Assembly: GCF_001713475.1 (NCBI RefSeq)
Contig: NZ_CP016499.1
Location: 4,155,501 to 4,219,500 of the forward strand
Direction of reading: 5' to 3'
Origin: Agrobacterium sp. RAC06
Lineage (GTDB): Bacteria > Pseudomonadota > Alphaproteobacteria > Rhizobiales > Rhizobiaceae
DNA: 64,000 nt
A program made the position numbers and the translations under genes. Below the pieces are notes generated by a model. It did no database searches, was not told the DNA's origin, and saw nothing but the letters and a program-made list of their open reading frames with translations. Below are positions 32,685-41,172 of the stretch, piece after piece; the stretch's first letter is position 1, and each line of letters begins with the position of its first letter.

Positions 32685-34331
32685 ATGCGAGAATTCGATG
32701 TACTCGTCATCGGGGGAGGGTTGGCCGGTCTCGTTGCTGCAACCGAGGCTGTCGATCGCGGTCTGAAGGTCGCGCTGATCGATCAGGAAGGAGAGCAGAA
32801 CCTCGGAGGGCAGGCTTTCTGGTCCTTGGGCGGCCTGTTCTTCGTCGACAGTCCCGAACAGCGGCGGATGCGCATTCGCGACAGTCTGGAACTCGCACGG
32901 CAGGACTGGTTCGGATCCGCCGCCTTCGACCGCACGGAAGATTTCTGGCCTCGCCAGTGGGCTGAGGCCTATCTGCAATTTGCCGCCGGCGAAAAGCGCA
33001 GCTGGCTGAAGAGCCAGGGTGTCAGCTGGTTCCCGGTGGTGGGCTGGGCCGAGCGCGGTGGCGGTCATGCCGACGGGCATGGCAATTCCGTGCCGCGTTT
33101 CCACGTCACCTGGGGTACGGGCCCCGGCGTGCTCGCGCCCTTTGTGCGCCGCGCCAAGGGTGCATCGGATGAGGGCAAACTTACCTTCCTGTTCCGCCAC
33201 CAGGTCGACCGTCTGACCGTGACCAACGGCGCGGTGACCGGTGCCACCGGCGTTCTTCTGGCCGGTGATGCGACGCCGCGCGGCGGATCGAGTTCCCGCA
33301 ACGTCGTCGGCGATTTCGAAGTCAAGGCCGGGGCCGTCATCGTGGCCTCGGGCGGCATCGGCGGCAATCACGATCTCGTCCGCAAGAGCTGGCCGGTCGA
33401 GCGCCTGGGGCCGCCGCCGAAACACATGGTCGCGGGCGTGCCTGTCCATGTCGACGGGCGCATGCTGTCTATCACTCAGGCCGTCGGTGGCGAGATCATC
33501 AATGGCGACCGGATGTGGCACTATACGGAAGGCCTGAAGAACTGGGATCCGATCTGGCCGAACCACGGTATCCGCATCCTTCCGGGGCCGTCCTCCTTCT
33601 GGTGCGATGTCGACGGCAATCGCTTCCCGGCGCCGGCCATGCCCGGCTTCGATACGCTCGGTACTCTCAAGGCAATCCGAGCGCGCGGGCACGAGTATTC
33701 CTGGTTCATCCTGACCAAGGCGATCATCAAGAAGGAATTCGCACTGTCCGGTTCGGAGCAGAACCCCGACCTGACGGACAAGAACTTGCCGCTGCTGTTG
33801 AAGCGTCTCGGCAAGAACCCGCCGGGCCCGGTTCAGGCTTTCATGGACAAGGGTGAGGATTTTGTCGTGCGCGACAATCTCGAAGATCTCGTCGCCGGGA
33901 TGAACGAGCTTTCCGGCGAATACCGGCTCGGCGTCCACCATCTGCGCGCGCAGATCGAAGCGCGCGACCGGGAGATGGAAAACAGCTTTTCCAAGGACGC
34001 GCAGGTGACTGCGATCCGTGGCGCCCGCAATTATCTCGGCGACAAGCTGATGCGGACGGCCAAGCCTCATCGCCTGCTCGATCCGGCCGCCGGGCCGCTG
34101 ATCGGCGTCAGGCTGCACATCTTGACCCGCAAGACGCTGGGCGGCTTGCATACGGATCTTGAGGGGCGCGTCCTGAACCGTGAGAACAAGCCGGTGCCGG
34201 GGCTCTACGCCGCCGGCGAAGTGTCCGGTTTCGGCGGAGGCGGCATGCATGGCTACAATGCGCTCGAGGGGACCTTCCTCGGCGGCTGCCTGTTCTCCGG
34301 CCGCGTGGCAGGAAGAAGCGTCGGGCGGTAA
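32685..34331 (+). CDS. FAD-binding dehydrogenase (FAD_binding_2 family)
   Basis: A 548-residue flavoprotein. The N-terminal dinucleotide fold is VLVIGGGLAGLVAATEA, with an acidic residue at the end of the second strand (VALIDQEGEQNLGGQAFWS). The C-terminal FAD contact is VPGLYAAGEVSGFGGGGMHG. The family includes fumarate-reductase-like and 3-ketosteroid dehydrogenase-like enzymes; the length and the YNALEGTFLGGCLFSGR ending match a conserved proteobacterial subgroup of unknown substrate. The ATG has GGGAGGAAGGC upstream. Convergent with the ABC exporter gene. Confidence 0.85.
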   Translation: MREFDVLVIGGGLAGLVAATEAVDRGLKVALIDQEGEQNLGGQAFWSLGGLFFVDSPEQRRMRIRDSLELARQDWFGSAAFDRTEDFWPRQWAEAYLQFAAGEKRSWLKSQGVSWFPVVGWAERGGGHADGHGNSVPRFHVTWGTGPGVLAPFVRRAKGASDEGKLTFLFRHQVDRLTVTNGAVTGATGVLLAGDATPRGGSSSRNVVGDFEVKAGAVIVASGGIGGNHDLVRKSWPVERLGPPPKHMVAGVPVHVDGRMLSITQAVGGEIINGDRMWHYTEGLKNWDPIWPNHGIRILPGPSSFWCDVDGNRFPAPAMPGFDTLGTLKAIRARGHEYSWFILTKAIIKKEFALSGSEQNPDLTDKNLPLLLKRLGKNPPGPVQAFMDKGEDFVVRDNLEDLVAGMNELSGEYRLGVHHLRAQIEARDREMENSFSKDAQVTAIRGARNYLGDKLMRTAKPHRLLDPAAGPLIGVRLHILTRKTLGGLHTDLEGRVLNRENKPVPGLYAAGEVSGFGGGGMHGYNALEGTFLGGCLFSGRVAGRSVGR

Positions 34332-34343
34332 AGCCGGCCGGCC

Positions 34344-36146
34344 TTACTGCGCGGCTGCGGTGAAGTCGCGGCCGCCCGTCTCGAACTGCAGACGCGCGAG
34401 CTTGGCGTAAAGGCCGCCCTGCTGGATGAGGCTCTGATGGGTACCTTCCTCGACGATGCGTCCATCGTCGAGCACGAGAATGCGGTCGGCCTTCAGGACC
34501 GTTGCGAGCCGGTGAGCGATGACGATGGTGGTGCGGTCGCGCATCAGGCCGTCGAGTGCCTTCTGCACGAGCGTCTCGCTTTCGGCATCAAGGGCCGACG
34601 TCGCTTCATCGAGCAGCAGGAGAGGGGCGTCGCGCAGCAGGGCACGAGCAATCGCGATGCGCTGGCGCTGACCGCCCGACAAGGTCACGCCCCGTTCGCC
34701 GACGATCGTATCGAAGCCGTTCTCGAGGCGACCGATGAACTCACTCGCCTGAGCCGCTTCGGCCGCAACTTCGACCATGCCGCGACAGGCGTTGGGCGTG
34801 CCGAAGGCGATGTTATCGTGGATCGACGATGCGAAGATCGTGGTGTCCTGCGGGACGATGGCGATCCGGGCGCGTACGGCCTCTGGATCGGCTTCGCGGA
34901 TGTCGATGCCGTCCAGCCGGATGGTGCCGGATACCGGATCGTAGAAGCGCAGAATGAGAGAGAAGATCGTGCTCTTGCCGGCGCCGGAGGGGCCGACGAT
35001 CGCGACCGTCTCGCCGTGGCTGACGGAGAAGGAGAGACCATTCAGCGCAGACTTGGTTCTTGCCGAGGGGTAGCTGAAGTGCACGTCCTCGAAGCTGACA
35101 CTGCCCTGGGCGGGTTCGGGGAGCGCCTTCGGCACGGCAGGTGCTGCAATCGCCGGGTGTTCTGCAAGCAGTTCATGCAGACGTTCGGCGGCACCGGCGG
35201 CTTGAGAAAGCTCACCCCAGACTTCCGAAAGCGTGCCGAGCGAGCCTGCTGCAATCAGCGAATAGAGGAGGAACTGGCCGAGCGTGCCGCCGCTCATGGT
35301 CCCCGCGAGCACGCTTTGCGCGCCGTACCAGAGGACGCCGACGACACTGCCGAAGACGAGGGCGATCGCAACGCCGGTCAGGAGCGAGCGGGAACGGATC
35401 GCGGAGCGTGCCGCTTCATAGGCACTTTCGACGGAGGAAGAGTATCGCGTGCGCGCAGCTTCCTCGGCGTTGAAGGCCTGCAGCGTGCGGGCGGCACTGA
35501 TGACTTCGCCGGCATAGGACGAGGCTTCGGCAAGCGTGTCCTGGGCGGCGCGCGAGCGCTGACGGACGGAGCGCCCGAAACCAACCAGCGGGAAGACGAT
35601 GACGGGAATCGCCGCAAGCACCATGATCGAGAGCTTCGGGCTGGTCGCGATCATCATGACGACGGCGCCGAGACAGAGAATGGTGTTGCGGAGCGCCAGC
35701 GAGGCAGTGGCCCCGACGGCCGACTTCAACTGAGTCGTGTCGGCGGTGAGGCGCGAGACGATCTCGCCGGACTGGTTGATGTCGAAGAAAGAGGGCGACA
35801 GCTTAGTGACATGAGCGAAGACGTCGCGGCGCAGATCCGCCACCACGCGCTCGCCGATGGTGATGACGTAGTAATAACGAAGGGCGCTGGCGACGGCGAG
35901 GACGAGCGCCATGACGATCATCATGGCGAAGTATGCGTTGATGAATTCGCTGTCAGCGGCCTGGAAACCGTGGTCCAGCATGCGCCGGATGGCGATCGGC
36001 AGCGCCAGCGTCGTCGCGGCTGCGAGGCAAAGAAAGATCAGCGCGCCGGCAACCAGACCCCGGTAGCGCTTGAGATAGGGAAAGAGGCTGGTCAGAGGCT
36101 TCAGAGAGCGTCGTTTCTTGTCTGTTGTGTCGGCTTCCAAGGTCAC
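34344..36146 (-). CDS. ABC exporter, fused membrane and ATPase domains (MsbA-like)
   Basis: A 600-residue half-transporter that should dimerise and export lipids or amphiphiles. Six membrane helices in the first 320 residues surround the ABC_membrane domain ([20 protein letters not shown]). The ATPase has Walker [10 protein letters not shown]-loop [13 protein letters not shown], signature [16 protein letters not shown] and Walker [14 protein letters not shown] chose the GTG at 36144-36146 because AAGGAG lies 9 nt upstream; an upstream GTG would add 15 residues. Divergent from rpmE. The substrate is unknown. Confidence 0.92.
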   Translation of the reverse strand: MTLEADTTDKKRRSLKPLTSLFPYLKRYRGLVAGALIFLCLAAATTLALPIAIRRMLDHGFQAADSEFINAYFAMMIVMALVLAVASALRYYYVITIGERVVADLRRDVFAHVTKLSPSFFDINQSGEIVSRLTADTTQLKSAVGATASLALRNTILCLGAVVMMIATSPKLSIMVLAAIPVIVFPLVGFGRSVRQRSRAAQDTLAEASSYAGEVISAARTLQAFNAEEAARTRYSSSVESAYEAARSAIRSRSLLTGVAIALVFGSVVGVLWYGAQSVLAGTMSGGTLGQFLLYSLIAAGSLGTLSEVWGELSQAAGAAERLHELLAEHPAIAAPAVPKALPEPAQGSVSFEDVHFSYPSARTKSALNGLSFSVSHGETVAIVGPSGAGKSTIFSLILRFYDPVSGTIRLDGIDIREADPEAVRARIAIVPQDTTIFASSIHDNIAFGTPNACRGMVEVAAEAAQASEFIGRLENGFDTIVGERGVTLSGGQRQRIAIARALLRDAPLLLLDEATSALDAESETLVQKALDGLMRDRTTIVIAHRLATVLKADRILVLDDGRIVEEGTHQSLIQQGGLYAKLARLQFETGGRDFTAAAQ

Positions 36147-36190
36147 TCTGTCATGCTCCTTCAGTACCAATCTGCTTTCGCGCCATGGCA

Positions 36191-36220
36191 CTTGTTATCC
36201 CTGCGTCCTTCATGTATAGG
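36191..36220 (+). promoter_or_regulatory. Candidate rpmE promoter
   Basis: CTTGTT (36191-36196), an 18-nt spacer and TATAGG (36215-36220), close to the alphaproteobacterial consensus. The predicted start near 36227 gives a leader of about 108 nt. Confidence 0.45.
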
Positions 36221-36236
36221 CACGGCATCGAATTGG

Positions 36237-36310
36237 GAAGCCGTAGACCAGACGGACTGTGGCTTCATCTATTGAATAGGTCCTGCCGAGGCAATTGCGG
36301 CATATGGACC
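36237..36310 (+). ncRNA. Structured 5' leader of rpmE (candidate ribosomal-protein leader)
   Basis: Two hairpins lie in tandem between the candidate promoter and rpmE. The first is GAAGCC/GGCTTC (36237-36242 with 36261-36266). The second is longer: GGTCCTGCCG (36279-36288) pairs with CGGCA and GGACC (36298-36302, 36306-36310), giving 10 bp interrupted by a 3-nt bulge. Other bacterial groups have L31 leaders that bind L31 and repress rpmE, so autogenous control is plausible. Confidence 0.5.
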
Positions 36311-36334
36311 CCACGGCACAGCAGGAATAGAGCG

Positions 36335-36556
36335 ATGAAGGCTGACATCCATCCCGACTACCACGTCATCAAGGTCGTCATGACCGACGGCACCGAATAC
36401 GAGACCCGTTCGACCTGGGGTTCGGAAGGCGCCGTCATGAACCTCGAAATCGATCCGAGCTCGCACCCGGCCTGGACCGGTGGCAACCAGCAGCTGCTGG
36501 ACCGCGGTGGTCGCGTTTCCAAGTTCAACAAGCGCTTCGGCGGCCTCGGCCTCTGA
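36335..36556 (+). CDS. rpmE: 50S ribosomal protein L31
   Basis: A 73-residue type A L31: [20 protein letters not shown], a central [16 protein letters not shown], and [13 protein letters not shown] at the end. It has no cysteines and so is a zinc-independent form. The ATG at 36335 has GCAGGAATAGA upstream. A structured leader precedes it and a strong terminator follows, so it is monocistronic. Confidence 0.97.
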   Translation: MKADIHPDYHVIKVVMTDGTEYETRSTWGSEGAVMNLEIDPSSHPAWTGGNQQLLDRGGRVSKFNKRFGGLGL

Positions 36557-36580
36557 TCGTTTGGCACGATATCATACAGA

Positions 36581-36607
36581 AAGCCCGGCCGTCGTGCCGG
36601 GCTTTTT
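36581..36607 (+). terminator. Terminator of rpmE
   Basis: AAGCCCGGC and GCCGGGCTT form a 9-bp stem with loop CGTCGT, followed by TTT. Confidence 0.92.
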
Positions 36608-36638
36608 GTATTTGTGCTGAGTGCTGCCGCTTGCTCAA

Positions 36639-37700
36639 TCAGATGGCTGCGAGTCGATCGGCGATCTCTTCGAGTGCAAGATCGTGTTTTTCAGCTAGCG
36701 TCAGGCCGAAGCGCTCCAGCTTCGAGATGTTCTCAGGCGTCGCGTCGTCGAGCGCGTCATTTACCCCGACGAGCGGCGCATCCAGCCGGAAATAATTGAG
36801 CGTCTTCCGGTTGGCCGTCGTGACCACCGTCGCACCATCGGAAAAACGGGGCGGGTCTGCGTTCAACAGCTTGTTCAGCTGATAGGATGTCGTGCTCGAC
36901 TGTCCCTGCATCAGCACGGAAATCAGCGGCGTGTCATTGGCCGGGCTGATCCAGCCACCCGCACCCCAGCTCTTGGCTTGCTGATAGGGGATCTTGCGGT
37001 TGGCCGAGCCCGTTCCCAGCGAAAGGATGACGAGGTCGTTGTCGCGCCAGCCGAGCTTGCAGCCTTCGACATAGGCGGCCATGGCCGGATCGTTGGCAAA
37101 GACGCCGCCATCGATCAGCGGGATGGCCGGGATTTGTCCATGGCTTTGGCCGGCAAGGTCCTCGACCATGGCCGGCTCGAAATAGGTCGGTGCAGCGGAG
37201 GAGCCGCGCACCGCCTGCCAGAAGAGGAAGCGTTCGTGATCCTTGTCGGCATTGGTCATGAAGACCGCACGCCGCGCATGGATGTCATAGGCGGTGATCA
37301 GCACCTTGCCGAGGGCGTCCTTGATCTCAGTCCGTTCCCCAAGCATCTGCCGCAGGATCTTTTCGAGCGGTGCGGCGTCGTAGCGTTCCTCGAACAGACC
37401 GCCGAGATTGGCGATCTTACGGAAGAGGCCGATGTTGAAGATTTCGGCGCCCTTGCGCTTGTAGAGATCGAGCAGTGTCCTGGGGTCGGCGGCCGGCTCT
37501 GCGGGTTTTCCTGGCTTCGGGCAGGTCAGACCCGCCGCTATGATCGCACCCGTCGACGTCCCGGCAATCAGATGGAAATAGCGATGCAGTGGCAGGCGCT
37601 TGTCCCGCTTCTCGAGCTTGTCCTTCAGAACGGTCAGAATAGCGGCTGGGATCGTACCTCTGATGCCGCCACCATCGATCGAAAGAATGAACCTTGCCAT
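36639..37700 (-). CDS. Patatin-like phospholipase
   Basis: A 353-residue patatin-fold lipid acyl hydrolase. The oxyanion loop DGGGIRG is at residues 9-15, the nucleophile serine in the GTSTG elbow near residue 50, and the catalytic Asp in LIDGGVFANDPAMAA. No signal peptide or membrane segment is visible, so it is probably cytosolic. Patatins of this size also serve as effectors in CBASS defence, but no nucleotidyl cyclase, HORMA or TRIP13 gene lies nearby. Substrate and role are unknown. Confidence 0.9.
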   Translation of the reverse strand: MARFILSIDGGGIRGTIPAAILTVLKDKLEKRDKRLPLHRYFHLIAGTSTGAIIAAGLTCPKPGKPAEPAADPRTLLDLYKRKGAEIFNIGLFRKIANLGGLFEERYDAAPLEKILRQMLGERTEIKDALGKVLITAYDIHARRAVFMTNADKDHERFLFWQAVRGSSAAPTYFEPAMVEDLAGQSHGQIPAIPLIDGGVFANDPAMAAYVEGCKLGWRDNDLVILSLGTGSANRKIPYQQAKSWGAGGWISPANDTPLISVLMQGQSSTTSYQLNKLLNADPPRFSDGATVVTTANRKTLNYFRLDAPLVGVNDALDDATPENISKLERFGLTLAEKHDLALEEIADRLAAI

Positions 37701-37840
37701 GTGCTCAACTCCCCCTGTTCAGGAGAGTGTCGCACAATATTTAAAGTTGTAAATCTGATTCTTTGCAATCAGTCTGGTCTAGAGATGAAAAACCCGGCGC
37801 AGCTTTCGCTGGCCGGGTCGAGGTCGTGCTTGAGGCGTGA

Positions 37841-38359
37841 TCAGCCTGCGTTGAATGCGGTGCGCAACAGGTTCAGCTGTGCCTGAACGCTATTTTCGTT
37901 GTCCGGCTGGAATTCTTCTTCGCTCGCCGGACGATAGATTTCCCGGTCGAGCAGGGCGATGCGGTTCTGCAGGCGCAGCGAGCGCTCGACCAGATCGCGG
38001 AAGGCTTCCGGCAGGTCATTCCAGCCGGGGGCAGCGCGATCGACGTTGAAGCCGTCGAGACGAACCTTGCTCTTTTCGGAGAGAACCTGATCGCGGCTCA
38101 TCTCGCCATTGTTGACGGCACGCTGCAGCAGCAGCCAGGATGCCATCTGCATGAGGCGCGTGGTCAGGCGCATCGATTCCGCCGCGTAGAGAACGGAAGC
38201 CTGGCGGGGCAATACCTTTGCGGCTGCGCGACCTGGGCCGTCGAGATAGGCGGCGGTTTCCTCAACAAGGCCCATGCCTTCGGCATAGGTCGCCTTGAAC
38301 TGGCTGGACGCTGCCACACGACCGGCAAAGCTAACCGTATTCATACCGAGCTCAGACAT
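37841..38359 (-). CDS. rcdA: RcdA-like protein (DUF1465)
   Basis: A 172-residue DUF1465 protein. In Caulobacter this family contains RcdA, an adaptor for ClpXP-mediated destruction of the master regulator CtrA. Conserved parts are SFAGRVAASSQFKATYAEGM, ESMRLTTRLMQMASWLLLQR and ERSLRLQNRIALLDREIY. The ATG has AGGGAAACATCC upstream. A CtrA-type box lies about 120 bp upstream, which fits feedback between CtrA and its degradation adaptor. The DUF1192 gene precedes it on the same strand, an arrangement I know from other rhizobia. Confidence 0.8.
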   Translation of the reverse strand: MSELGMNTVSFAGRVAASSQFKATYAEGMGLVEETAAYLDGPGRAAAKVLPRQASVLYAAESMRLTTRLMQMASWLLLQRAVNNGEMSRDQVLSEKSKVRLDGFNVDRAAPGWNDLPEAFRDLVERSLRLQNRIALLDREIYRPASEEEFQPDNENSVQAQLNLLRTAFNAG

Positions 38360-38475
38360 GGATGTTTCCCTGTAAACGCATCACTTAGGCATGTAACGAC
38401 AGCGCTACAAACTTGTTCCTGCCGCATTTTGTGAGGCTACGATGCTACCAATAGCCCAAATCCGCAAGGCGAAAC

Positions 38476-38490
38476 TTAAGGAAGGGTTAA
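38476..38490. promoter_or_regulatory. CtrA-type binding site before rcdA
   Basis: TTAA at 38476-38479, exactly 7 nt, then TTAA at 38487-38490: the TTAA-N7-TTAA consensus of the alphaproteobacterial cell-cycle regulator CtrA. It is symmetric enough to read on either strand and lies 117-131 bp upstream of the rcdA start. Confidence 0.6.
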
Positions 38491-38525
38491 TTCCCACACT
38501 TTCGTGAAACCTTTGGCGATTTGGG

Positions 38526-38552
38526 CAAAAAAAGAGCCGCAAATGCGGCTCT
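38526..38552 (-). terminator. Terminator of the MFS-DUF1192 unit
   Basis: On the minus strand GAGCCGCA and TGCGGCTC form a perfect 8-bp stem (38534-38551) with a 2-nt spacer, followed by seven T residues. Confidence 0.9.
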
Positions 38553-38719
38553 CAAGGTAAAACAGGGAGAAATCAGAAGGAGTTTCCATGAAACGAACCA
38601 GCTGAGCCCGAAGATCGGGGTGACTGTAGTTTCCCTGAAATGGCTTAATAAACGGTAAACGCCAAGATGAGATTGAGATCGTTTCAAGACATCACGGGCG
38701 CCTCACCGAATATTGACGG

Positions 38720-38914
38720 CTAAGACCTCGGTCCAAACAGGCTGTCGGCGGCTTTCCTGCCAGCTTCCTTGCGGTCGATCTCCGCCCTGATTCGGTCGAT
38801 CTCGGCTTCCAGAAGGGCAATTCGGTGGCGCAGTTCGTCAGCCGAGATTGCCGAGAGCTCGCAGCCAAGGTCGTGGCCGGTGCTGCGCTTACGTGCTTCT
38901 TCATCGATGATCAT
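38720..38914 (-). CDS. DUF1192 small protein
   Basis: A 64-residue DUF1192 protein of unknown function. The family core is SADELRHRIALLEAEIDRIR, a short coiled coil, followed by a charged tail ending SLFGPRS. It starts with an ATG that overlaps the MFS stop by 4 nt, with GGAGG 8 nt upstream inside the MFS gene, so it is translated by coupling. It precedes rcdA. Confidence 0.85.
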   Translation of the reverse strand: MIIDEEARKRSTGHDLGCELSAISADELRHRIALLEAEIDRIRAEIDRKEAGRKAADSLFGPRS

Positions 38915-40206
38915 GTGCGTGCCTCCATTGGCGGAGTGTCGTCCAATTCATCCTGCTCCGGCAAGGGGGCGGCACGCGGATCGAGGCTCAAGCCTTCCGG
39001 CGTGCTGCTCATCGGCGATGCCGAGATCGGCAGGTTCGGCACGTTCTCACGATCCTCGGCCGGGATCGCGGCGCGTGTCCGGCTGCGATAGATCGCATAG
39101 GCCGAAATCAGCAGGTGCGCGACTGCGGTCACCGCAAAGAGCGCATAGGGGCCGGCAGCCGTCATGACCGGGCCGCCGAGCGTCGGTCCGATGATCGTGC
39201 CTATGCCGAAGAGCAGCAGCAGGCCGCCGGAGACCTTCACGAACTCGTCGGGTTTGGCGAAGTCGTTGGCGTGGGCAACGGCGATCGGATAGAGCGCATT
39301 GGCGGCGGCGCCGTATATGCCGACGAAGATGAAGATCCAGAGTGGATCGGAAGGCGTGATGGTGACCATGGCGAGCGCCGCGAAGGCGGCGAGCGCGGAG
39401 AGTGCCGCCAACACGTAGCGGCGATCGATGCGATCGGAGAGCTTGCCGGCCGGAAACTGCATGATGGCGCCGAGGAAGATCGTGACCGACAGGAGCAGCG
39501 CGATGGTCGACGGGTCGAGACCGACACGTGATCCAAAGACGGCCCCGAGCGTGCCATAGGCACCATTTGCGATGCCGATCATGAGGATGCCGACGAAGGA
39601 AACGGGCGAGTTGCGGTAGAGCAGTGGCAGGTCGAGCTTGATGGACCGGAGCGGCTGCGGCGTGGCTGCAGTCGACATCAGGGTTGGCATGATCGCGAAG
39701 CCGTAGACGATGCCGCAGATCATGAAGAGAATGGTCGTTGCCGGGTCAAAGGCGCCCACCAGCATCTGTCCCGCCACCACACCGATCAGCGTGATCGAGA
39801 TGTAGAACGAGAAAATCATGCCGCGGCTCTCATTGGTCGCGCGCTCGTTCAGCCAGCTCTCGATAATCATCGACGTGCCTGCGGTGCAGAACCCGGTGAT
39901 GACGCGCAGCGCGACCCACCAGGTGGCATCGACAACGATGCCGGTGAGGAGCGCGTTCACCAGGATCAGGGCAACGAAGGTCGAGAAGGCCCGGACATGG
40001 CCGACCCGAACGACCAGCTTCGGTGCCACGAAGCAGCCGAGCACGAAGCCGGCAGCCCAGGTGGTGCCGAGCAGGCCGAGGATTTCGTTGGAATAGCCTT
40101 CGGCTGCCCCGCGCACTGGCAGGAGCAGCCCGTGCAGGCCGTTTCCGAGGAAAAGAAAGAGCGTGCCCAGAAGCAGGGCCATTACCGGCAGAAGATTACG
40201 TCTCAT
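38911..40206 (-). CDS. MFS transporter
   Basis: A 431-residue major facilitator protein with 12 predicted helices. The loop between helices 2 and 3 carries LVVRVGHVRAFS, and the SWLNERATNESRGMIFSFY stretch resembles the YcaD-like subgroup. The second half repeats the pattern (GKLSDRIDRRYVLA). The C-terminal 45 residues are a soluble Pro/Glu-rich tail. The substrate cannot be deduced. It is co-translated with DUF1192. Confidence 0.88.
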   Translation of the reverse strand: MRRNLLPVMALLLGTLFLFLGNGLHGLLLPVRGAAEGYSNEILGLLGTTWAAGFVLGCFVAPKLVVRVGHVRAFSTFVALILVNALLTGIVVDATWWVALRVITGFCTAGTSMIIESWLNERATNESRGMIFSFYISITLIGVVAGQMLVGAFDPATTILFMICGIVYGFAIMPTLMSTAATPQPLRSIKLDLPLLYRNSPVSFVGILMIGIANGAYGTLGAVFGSRVGLDPSTIALLLSVTIFLGAIMQFPAGKLSDRIDRRYVLAALSALAAFAALAMVTITPSDPLWIFIFVGIYGAAANALYPIAVAHANDFAKPDEFVKVSGGLLLLFGIGTIIGPTLGGPVMTAAGPYALFAVTAVAHLLISAYAIYRSRTRAAIPAEDRENVPNLPISASPMSSTPEGLSLDPRAAPLPEQDELDDTPPMEART

Positions 40207-40413
40207 GGCATTCTTGTCGATTGGTGTGGAGGGCGCCCGAATCGGAGGAGCACGGCACGATCACAATAGAAGGATCTTCCTACCGTTGTCTGAATGCGAC
40301 CTTGGTGCTTGCAGGATCAAGTTCTGGCGGGCAAAAGTGACAGTGGTGTGGCTGCCCCGCCGCAGCAAGAGCGGCAGATACGACATTTCGTGCTGCCTCC
40401 ACAGGGAAATTCA

Positions 40414-40569
40414 ATGACCAAGGCCATATCCGCCTTCCTGATCCTCGCCATGATCGTGCAGATCATCAAGCCGCTCGGTCTTCCGGGTCTGAGGCGACGC
40501 AGCGATTTCTGGAAGCTTGCCATCGTCGCCTTCGTCACCTGGTCGGTCACGCTTCTGTTTCGACCGTGA
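40414..40569 (+). CDS. Small hypothetical membrane protein
   Basis: A 51-residue protein, MTKAISAFLILAMIVQIIKP followed by a basic loop (LRRRSDFWK) and a second hydrophobic stretch (LAIVAFVTWSVTLLF). Two membrane helices with a positive turn are predicted. The ATG at 40414 has ACAGGGAAATTC upstream. I do not recognise the family. The frame is open for 40 codons before it but without a ribosome site. Convergent with the PACE exporter gene, 9 bp away. Confidence 0.6.
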   Translation: MTKAISAFLILAMIVQIIKPLGLPGLRRRSDFWKLAIVAFVTWSVTLLFRP

Positions 40570-40578
40570 GATCTCTCT

Positions 40579-41022
40579 TCACCGAGGCGCTGCGGCCTTC
40601 TCCGTTTTCCACTCGGGCAGCGGGAAGACGCGGTCGTAGGCCCAATTGAAGATGAAGGCATAGACCAGATAGAAGAGGGCAAAGGCGACGTCCATGACGA
40701 AGGCCTGCCAGAGGCTGATCTGCAGATACCAGGCGATGAACGGCATCAGGATCATCAGCAGGCCGGCCTCGAAGAGGACGGCGTGAAGGACACGCACAGG
40801 CACCGTCTTCAGCGTCGTGCCGGTAAGTCGGCGCAGAAGGTGGTCGAATCCAAGATTGTAGATATAGTTCCAGAAGGTCGCGAGGGTCGCGCCGACGACA
40901 CCGACGACACCGATGTCTTTCGCTGGCATTGCGAATGCCAGGGTGCCGAGCGGGATGACCAGGCCCAGTCCGATGAGTTCAAAGCTTATTGCGTGACGAA
41001 TACGATCTGCGGTCTTCCGCAT
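40579..41022 (-). CDS. PACE-family multidrug efflux transporter
   Basis: A 147-residue four-helix inner-membrane protein made of two bacterial transmembrane pair repeats. Repeat one has RHAISFELIGLGLVIPLG with the conserved glutamate, then FWNYIYNLGFDHLLRR. Repeat two has VLHAVLFEAGLLMI and FNWAYDRVFPLP. PACE proteins such as AceI export chlorhexidine and short-chain diamines by proton exchange. The ATG at 41020-41022 has GGAGGGAAGAAC upstream. Local regulation is not evident. Confidence 0.88.
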   Translation of the reverse strand: MRKTADRIRHAISFELIGLGLVIPLGTLAFAMPAKDIGVVGVVGATLATFWNYIYNLGFDHLLRRLTGTTLKTVPVRVLHAVLFEAGLLMILMPFIAWYLQISLWQAFVMDVAFALFYLVYAFIFNWAYDRVFPLPEWKTEKAAAPR

Positions 41023-41172
41023 GTTCTTCCCTCCGGGAAAACAGGCGGGTCGTCCCGCAGTCAATCAGGCCCATTGTGGGGAGGTCATCCTCGGGTTTTG
41101 ATATAGTCGTGTGGCGCTGAGGCGGCAAGGTACGCTCGTCGAAGTTTTCGGCGGGTATTATTGTCCGGGAAA

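Larger units (their letters stand above)
38360..38719. other. Intergenic region upstream of rcdA
   Basis: About 360 bp without a gene. It holds the DUF1192 terminator (38526-38552) and a CtrA-like box (38476-38490); the rest, AT-rich around 38385-38480, should contain the rcdA promoter. Confidence 0.7.

Noticed and set aside
32577..34250. Long minus-strand open frame (557 codons) opposite the FAD dehydrogenase
   Set aside because: The FAD protein has both dinucleotide motifs and a good ribosome site; the antisense translation is compositionally odd and without motifs.
36639..37700. CBASS defence system based on the patatin gene
   Set aside because: The patatin fits a CapV-type effector in size, but there is no CD-NTase or accessory gene; neighbours are rpmE and rcdA.
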